Assembly (NCBI GenBank): GCA_023212695.1 | Contig: JALCCG010000016.1 | Location: 62,001-126,000, forward strand | DNA length: 64,000 bases | Source: Sporisorium sorghi | Lineage: Eukaryota; Basidiomycota; Ustilaginomycetes; Ustilaginales; Ustilaginaceae | Direction: 5' to 3' | In this document: positions 61,601 to 64,000 of the stretch, piece after piece | Numbering within the stretch: position 1 is the first letter of the stretch | Layout of the letters: the number at the start of each line of letters is the position of its first letter | The notes under the pieces: model-generated | Seen by the model: only the letters and a program-made list of their open reading frames with translations | Databases searched by the model: none | Told to the model about the DNA's origin: nothing | Position numbers and translations under genes: made by a program

Positions 61601-61708
61601 TCCTGACGAGCGCGCAACCGTATCAAATCCTTCAGCCGAGCGAAACACGCCCCGCCGTTCCCTCGTGTACATTTGCTGCTGTATGTTTCGGAAAGGGAAA
61701 TCCGGCAC
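58691..61708 (-). CDS. GTPase-associated protein (GAP1-like) with a membrane anchor and acidic tail
   Basis: A 1005-residue protein. The N-terminal 150 residues (starting PDFPFRNIQQQMYTRERRG) match my recollection of the GAP1-N2 domain found beside double-GTPases. Residues about 160-760 are helical (GAP1-M/C-like), with ALRRVLGFVTYAKEP. One membrane helix near residues 769-787 (IASAALVLILAGGIFLMV) is followed by a low-complexity tail rich in Ser, Thr, Asp, Glu and Gly. Start is GTG, one base overlapping the GTPase stop, with GGAGG eight bases upstream. It should have a large inner part and a roughly 215-residue outer tail. No enzyme motif seen. Family naming is from memory; function unproven. 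Confidence 0.7.
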   Translation of the reverse strand: MPDFPFRNIQQQMYTRERRGVFRSAEGFDTVARSSGLEPSYIKKVLHPFCQYEAPAELTARSEKDAEAYPAALHLFHTETGETVLGRSVFQPADFTGLRSAFFTHHYVIPDGFLEDEHSAYRTWLQASFANHYDIEEGIELPELSAMPVQAHPQVPVSPDQTPALLQELGIDEKVFKQLLYASITAAAGKKKVYIVLDVPVEQLSAKAEQLLFVLFGRLPYALRRVLGFVTYAKEPYSKKGLHLMFVEKGGLRLNDRNIEKDYLFELAAGRVINADLKWSEQPYLDFAWDTVLDLARSERFFAFAEQMLSDMEPSRQISLDSYDDLCVLFQIEEGREDLYTDHKFAVLRALLLYLEPAGALGLKKRLDDLFLALFAHEFELVKGGQVPDPAIAGSVKDYHSINPRQHNDMIVEYFIRSLNNALSKQRQDVTQAIYGLLEGSPALSRAFYARVLTSPGLPALMFDPYMKASMKQRATPTDLVDLISLWVRNHPLLLEQENYVRLAEAQLIDKLQHDADPVRAVNAVLDQLDSLEHHEERGIGRYQGGTAFADRMIYAANLFLLRELEPEQLNRKQLLDIGFLQMPKEFKGWVERFDSRIRSKAAVMLALYQWCSRTEVKAEVLADLSTEERERTQHIMRRWLQQDVAPSHFESITLAFCTEIHSGAIDYRGLLDYVHKYSKSPEVVYQYIQWSAKQPVFVKPRGLVPAYAAAIVQYFKTHDREAFKNKEYVKTYFSNPDPVLKGVYTKVRAELASPFMRFIRSHPRFVKIASAALVLILAGGIFLMVQNGKTPSDPADPNSVVTPPVSVPPVSQDTVPEQPLLTASVVEEGEQKGLTELSFHFKQSAACRDFNMENLQVLGQDANPLFEAASPELSRTCADETTGGADTAPTGTDSGSSQDQTNSNLGTTVGDAEGAGSDSSESVDSGEEPGSSGTDNDSQQNLPYTSKIIVKLDKPLDVSLIDKVVVDGVSYELSDESALSEEQTPENGTSEINETSENEPGSGN

Positions 61709-62970
61709 TAGTCATCCCTCCCCTCAATATACTTCAGCTTGTACAGAAGCCAGATGAACGGTTCGTCCACCCGGATCGGGCTGACCACGCTCTGCAGCTT
61801 CTGATCCACAGGGTTGCTGCCTAAGGCAGACACGGCAAAATACGCTGTATTCGAAAAATATACATCCATCGTGCCCTTGAACGGACGGTCGACCTTCTCG
61901 ATAAAGCGGCGAATCTCGCCATCGATATTTTCAAACTCGGTCATGTTCAAATGCTTGCGGTGCACCATATTGTTGAATATGTTGCTGTTCAGCTTCACAT
62001 ATTCGCCATCCTCATCCTTAAGCGCATGAAGCATATCGCTCTTGGTTAGGACGACAGCTGTCGGAATATCCGTTTTGCCCTTGTCCTCATAAGCAATGAA
62101 ATCACCGAACATGGTGAGGACAACATCGCGAGGTTCATCGTACTGGGATACCCATTCGCCTGGCTGATCGCCGAACTTCAAACGGATTTTCTCCCGAATG
62201 GAGCGAATCTGGAGCGGATCGACCATAAACAGAATGCCCGCGGAGTTCTTGATGTGCTGTCCATGAAGTCCCAGGTAGTCCTCGTCCACCATGCCTTCAC
62301 CCGCCACGTCAAAAAATACAAGCGTTAACGGCGGCTTCGATTCATCCTTGAACACGAATTGAAATATAAAAGGCTCCTGCATCTTCTCCTTCTGAGTAGA
62401 CGCCAGCAAATCTCCGCGTTCAAACAACGGTTCCTCATATCCGGTGCGGAACTTGCGGCTGATCTCCGCATTCAGCGGCATACAGGCCGCATCGAAGTGA
62501 TCCGCCGTCGTATGCTGCAATGTATGGATCAGCGAAGTCATATACACCGACTTGCCCACTTGGGATGCACCGATAATCGAGATAATGTTGCTCGGTACCT
62601 TCCCTGCGGTCACAGGCAGCTCATTATGGCATTTCGGGCATAAGCGTCTGCGTGTGACGACACCGTAGCGGTCGTTCAATCCAACCAGCACATGATCCGA
62701 ATAAATGTGATGTTCCTCCGGTATGTCGCTTGGCCGGATGATAGCCTCAATATCATAGACCGAATCCAGCCCAAAGCGTTCGCGGTAACGATTCAGCTCG
62801 TCGTCTTCCCCAAGCGCATAATCCTCGTCGTCCTCACGGTCGTGGGCAGCCCGGAAGACAACCTCCTTCGGCGTGAACTTACTGAAACAGTAAGGGCACA
62901 CAATATCATAAAACAGCGGCCTTGGCTCCGGCTCCGGCTTCTTCTTGAAAATATCAAAAATGCCCATCAT
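61708..62970 (-). CDS. Zinc-ribbon double-GTPase-type P-loop NTPase (DO-GTPase2-like)
   Basis: A 420-residue protein. Cysteine pairs CPYC (25-28) and CPKC (111-114) form a zinc ribbon split by a charged insert. The GTPase domain has Walker A GASQVGKS (134-141), switch-II/Walker B FFDVAGEG (D221, G224) and the specificity motif TKSD (309-312). The C-terminus (about 340-420) is compact and ends VDEPFIWLLYKLKYIEG. The double-GTPase type is named from the characteristic zinc-ribbon layout and the GAP1-like partner. It probably acts as a switch that signals to the membrane partner encoded next. The gene overlaps that partner by one base; GGAGGTACAA precedes the ATG. Confidence 0.78.
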   Translation of the reverse strand: MMGIFDIFKKKPEPEPRPLFYDIVCPYCFSKFTPKEVVFRAAHDREDDEDYALGEDDELNRYRERFGLDSVYDIEAIIRPSDIPEEHHIYSDHVLVGLNDRYGVVTRRRLCPKCHNELPVTAGKVPSNIISIIGASQVGKSVYMTSLIHTLQHTTADHFDAACMPLNAEISRKFRTGYEEPLFERGDLLASTQKEKMQEPFIFQFVFKDESKPPLTLVFFDVAGEGMVDEDYLGLHGQHIKNSAGILFMVDPLQIRSIREKIRLKFGDQPGEWVSQYDEPRDVVLTMFGDFIAYEDKGKTDIPTAVVLTKSDMLHALKDEDGEYVKLNSNIFNNMVHRKHLNMTEFENIDGEIRRFIEKVDRPFKGTMDVYFSNTAYFAVSALGSNPVDQKLQSVVSPIRVDEPFIWLLYKLKYIEGRDD

Positions 62971-63043
62971 TTGTACCTCCCTCTAAACCTCTGGATTGCA
63001 TGGACGCTTTCGTTGTTGTCACTGTGTTCTATCTCTGCTCTCT

Positions 63044-63685
63044 CTATCTATACACCAGCTCATACCGTTGTCCATACTTCTTCCCGTCCGTAAAAAACAG
63101 GCGTACATAATCGTTCTTACCGACCTCAATGACGGGCAGTACATTCCGTCCGGCCGCAAAATCCGTAACGAACGGGTACAATATCCCGTCTTCCTTGTTC
63201 ACCGGATAAGCTCCCTCTTTCTTCACATAGCAGAGAGCCTCCTTCGGTACAGGCACTTCGGCTGTAACCTGAATTTCAATCGTTTTATAGGATTGCAGCC
63301 AGCGGCTTTTTTCGCGAATGGAGTATACCAGCATGGCTTTACCGGTGCTGAACTGAATGCAGTTCGCTTCATCGGGCTGTGTGATCAAAGTGGTCTCCCC
63401 GTTTTCAGAAGAGAAGGCATACACCGTATATGAGATCTGCCCAACACCATCCACACGATCCCGATAACCATTATTCGCCTTGTATTCGTCTCTGGTATAC
63501 AAGCGCAGGCTGCCAAGATGCGGATCTCCATTCGATGCGGCGAATTCGTCATCCATCACACGTTGAATGTATACCGCTTGAAGACCAGGCGGCCAGTTCC
63601 AGCGAATCGTGCAGAAACCTTCGTCCAATTGATGGCTTAATCCCTGAATAACCCAATCTCCGGGCTCCGCATTTTTATACTGCAT
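63044..63685 (-). CDS. Beta-rich protein of the GTPase module
   Basis: About 213 residues. Alternating hydrophobic strands (for example CTIRWNWPPGLQAVYIQRV and ISYTVYAFSSENGETTLIT) suggest fibronectin-III-like or other beta-sandwich domains. There is no signal peptide or membrane helix. ATG at 63685 follows GGGGGC. It is 16 bases after the upstream membrane-protein gene and 73 bases before the GTPase gene, so it belongs to the same transcript. I recognise no family signature. An adaptor or ligand-binding part of the module is a guess. Confidence 0.65.
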   Translation of the reverse strand: MQYKNAEPGDWVIQGLSHQLDEGFCTIRWNWPPGLQAVYIQRVMDDEFAASNGDPHLGSLRLYTRDEYKANNGYRDRVDGVGQISYTVYAFSSENGETTLITQPDEANCIQFSTGKAMLVYSIREKSRWLQSYKTIEIQVTAEVPVPKEALCYVKKEGAYPVNKEDGILYPFVTDFAAGRNVLPVIEVGKNDYVRLFFTDGKKYGQRYELVYR

Positions 63686-63701
63686 ATCGAACGCCCCCTG
63701 C

Positions 63702-64000
63702 TTAAAATCCTCGGCTTGTCGAATCATTCGGCCGTTGTCCACGTCCTGTTCGGCCCGGCCGCTGCGTGCCGCCAGTTAACCTGCCGTTCTCCTTGACAGG
63801 TATCACCAGCGTGAACAAGGTCATCATACCTGCGAGGATGAAGCATGCCAAGAGACGCACACTGGCATCTCTGACTTCTCCCCCGGAGAGGCCAAATTCC
63901 AGAACAACGCCCGCCAGTAAGCCCGATACCGCACCGCCTATGCTAAAACTGCGCGCGAGATAACGGTTGTCAAACACCAGGCCGAGCGCCAGACCCATGG
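63702..64000 (-). CDS. Membrane protein, N-terminal part outside the window
   Basis: The C-terminal 98 or more codons are visible. They encode two hydrophobic segments, FSIGGAVSGLLAGVVLEFGL and ASVRLLACFILAGMMTLFTLV, then a basic tail (GGTQRPGRTGRGQRPND). The frame continues to the window edge, so the ATG at 63998 may be internal. It is the most upstream visible gene of the GTPase module, 16 bases before the beta-rich protein. Role unknown; perhaps the membrane platform of the system. Confidence 0.6.
   Translation of the reverse strand, partial: MGLALGLVFDNRYLARSFSIGGAVSGLLAGVVLEFGLSGGEVRDASVRLLACFILAGMMTLFTLVIPVKENGRLTGGTQRPGRTGRGQRPNDSTSRGF

Overview
The window looks like a chromosomal segment of a spore-forming, low-to-mid GC Gram-positive of the Paenibacillus type. 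The support is indirect but consistent: strong AAGGAGG-like ribosome binding sites, several GTG and TTG starts, sigma-A promoters with 16-18 nt spacers, cre-like sites, a collagen-like exosporium-type protein, an S-layer-anchored chitinase and a c-di-AMP (ydaO-type) riboswitch. I see no rRNA, tRNA, CRISPR array, prophage or intact insertion sequence.

Layout. 0-14 kb: a peptidoglycan-sugar salvage locus. On the minus strand a MurR/RpiR regulator, an ABC sugar importer, a membrane protein, a NamZ-type exo-muramidase without a signal peptide and AnmK are followed by glycolate-oxidase-like GlcD/GlcF. Divergently, a BadF-type amino-sugar kinase and MurQ are transcribed on the plus strand. The divergent control region carries two near-consensus promoters, a palindrome and a cre site. 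14-16.4 kb: a short-chain dehydrogenase, a TagO/WecA-type sugar-phosphate transferase and a 26-residue holin-like small protein with its own terminator. 16.4-23.2 kb: a deoxynucleoside operon (deoC, nupC, deoB, deoD, pdp) with its SorC/DeoR-type regulator and recognisable promoter, cre and operator elements. 23.3-36 kb: assorted accessory genes (two ThuA-like proteins, AraC, Rrf2, RidA, TetR plus CPBP protease, HAD phosphatase, RNase HI, WYL regulator, two DinB proteins, two lipoproteins). It also contains a decayed Rrf2 fragment and a cluster of DnaA boxes at about 31.44-31.62 kb.

36-43.3 kb: one long minus-strand operon, ehuB-ehuC-ehuD-ehuA-ectA-ectB-ectC-ectD plus a frameshifted UPF0316 gene, for uptake and synthesis of ectoine and hydroxyectoine. 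Its leader contains a promoter, a ydaO-type c-di-AMP riboswitch and an intrinsic terminator, so osmolyte supply should be switched off when c-di-AMP is high. 43.7-53.4 kb: the collagen-like protein, a quinone-response group (VOC dioxygenase, flavin reductase, SDR), an AI-2E family membrane protein, cardiolipin synthase, azoreductase with a MarR regulator sharing a duplicated operator, another MarR-type regulator and several gene remnants. 53.4-58.7 kb: a large modular GH18 chitinase, an NTF2-like protein and debris including a chitin-binding module fragment.

58.7-64 kb: a four-gene minus-strand module. It has a membrane protein running off the window, a beta-rich protein, a zinc-ribbon P-loop GTPase of the double-GTPase type and a 1005-residue GTPase-associated (GAP1-like) membrane protein with an acidic outer tail. 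It resembles the GTPase-centred conflict/signalling systems predicted computationally in bacteria and is the least characterised part of the window. The riboswitch-controlled ectoine operon is the best-supported unusual regulatory arrangement.
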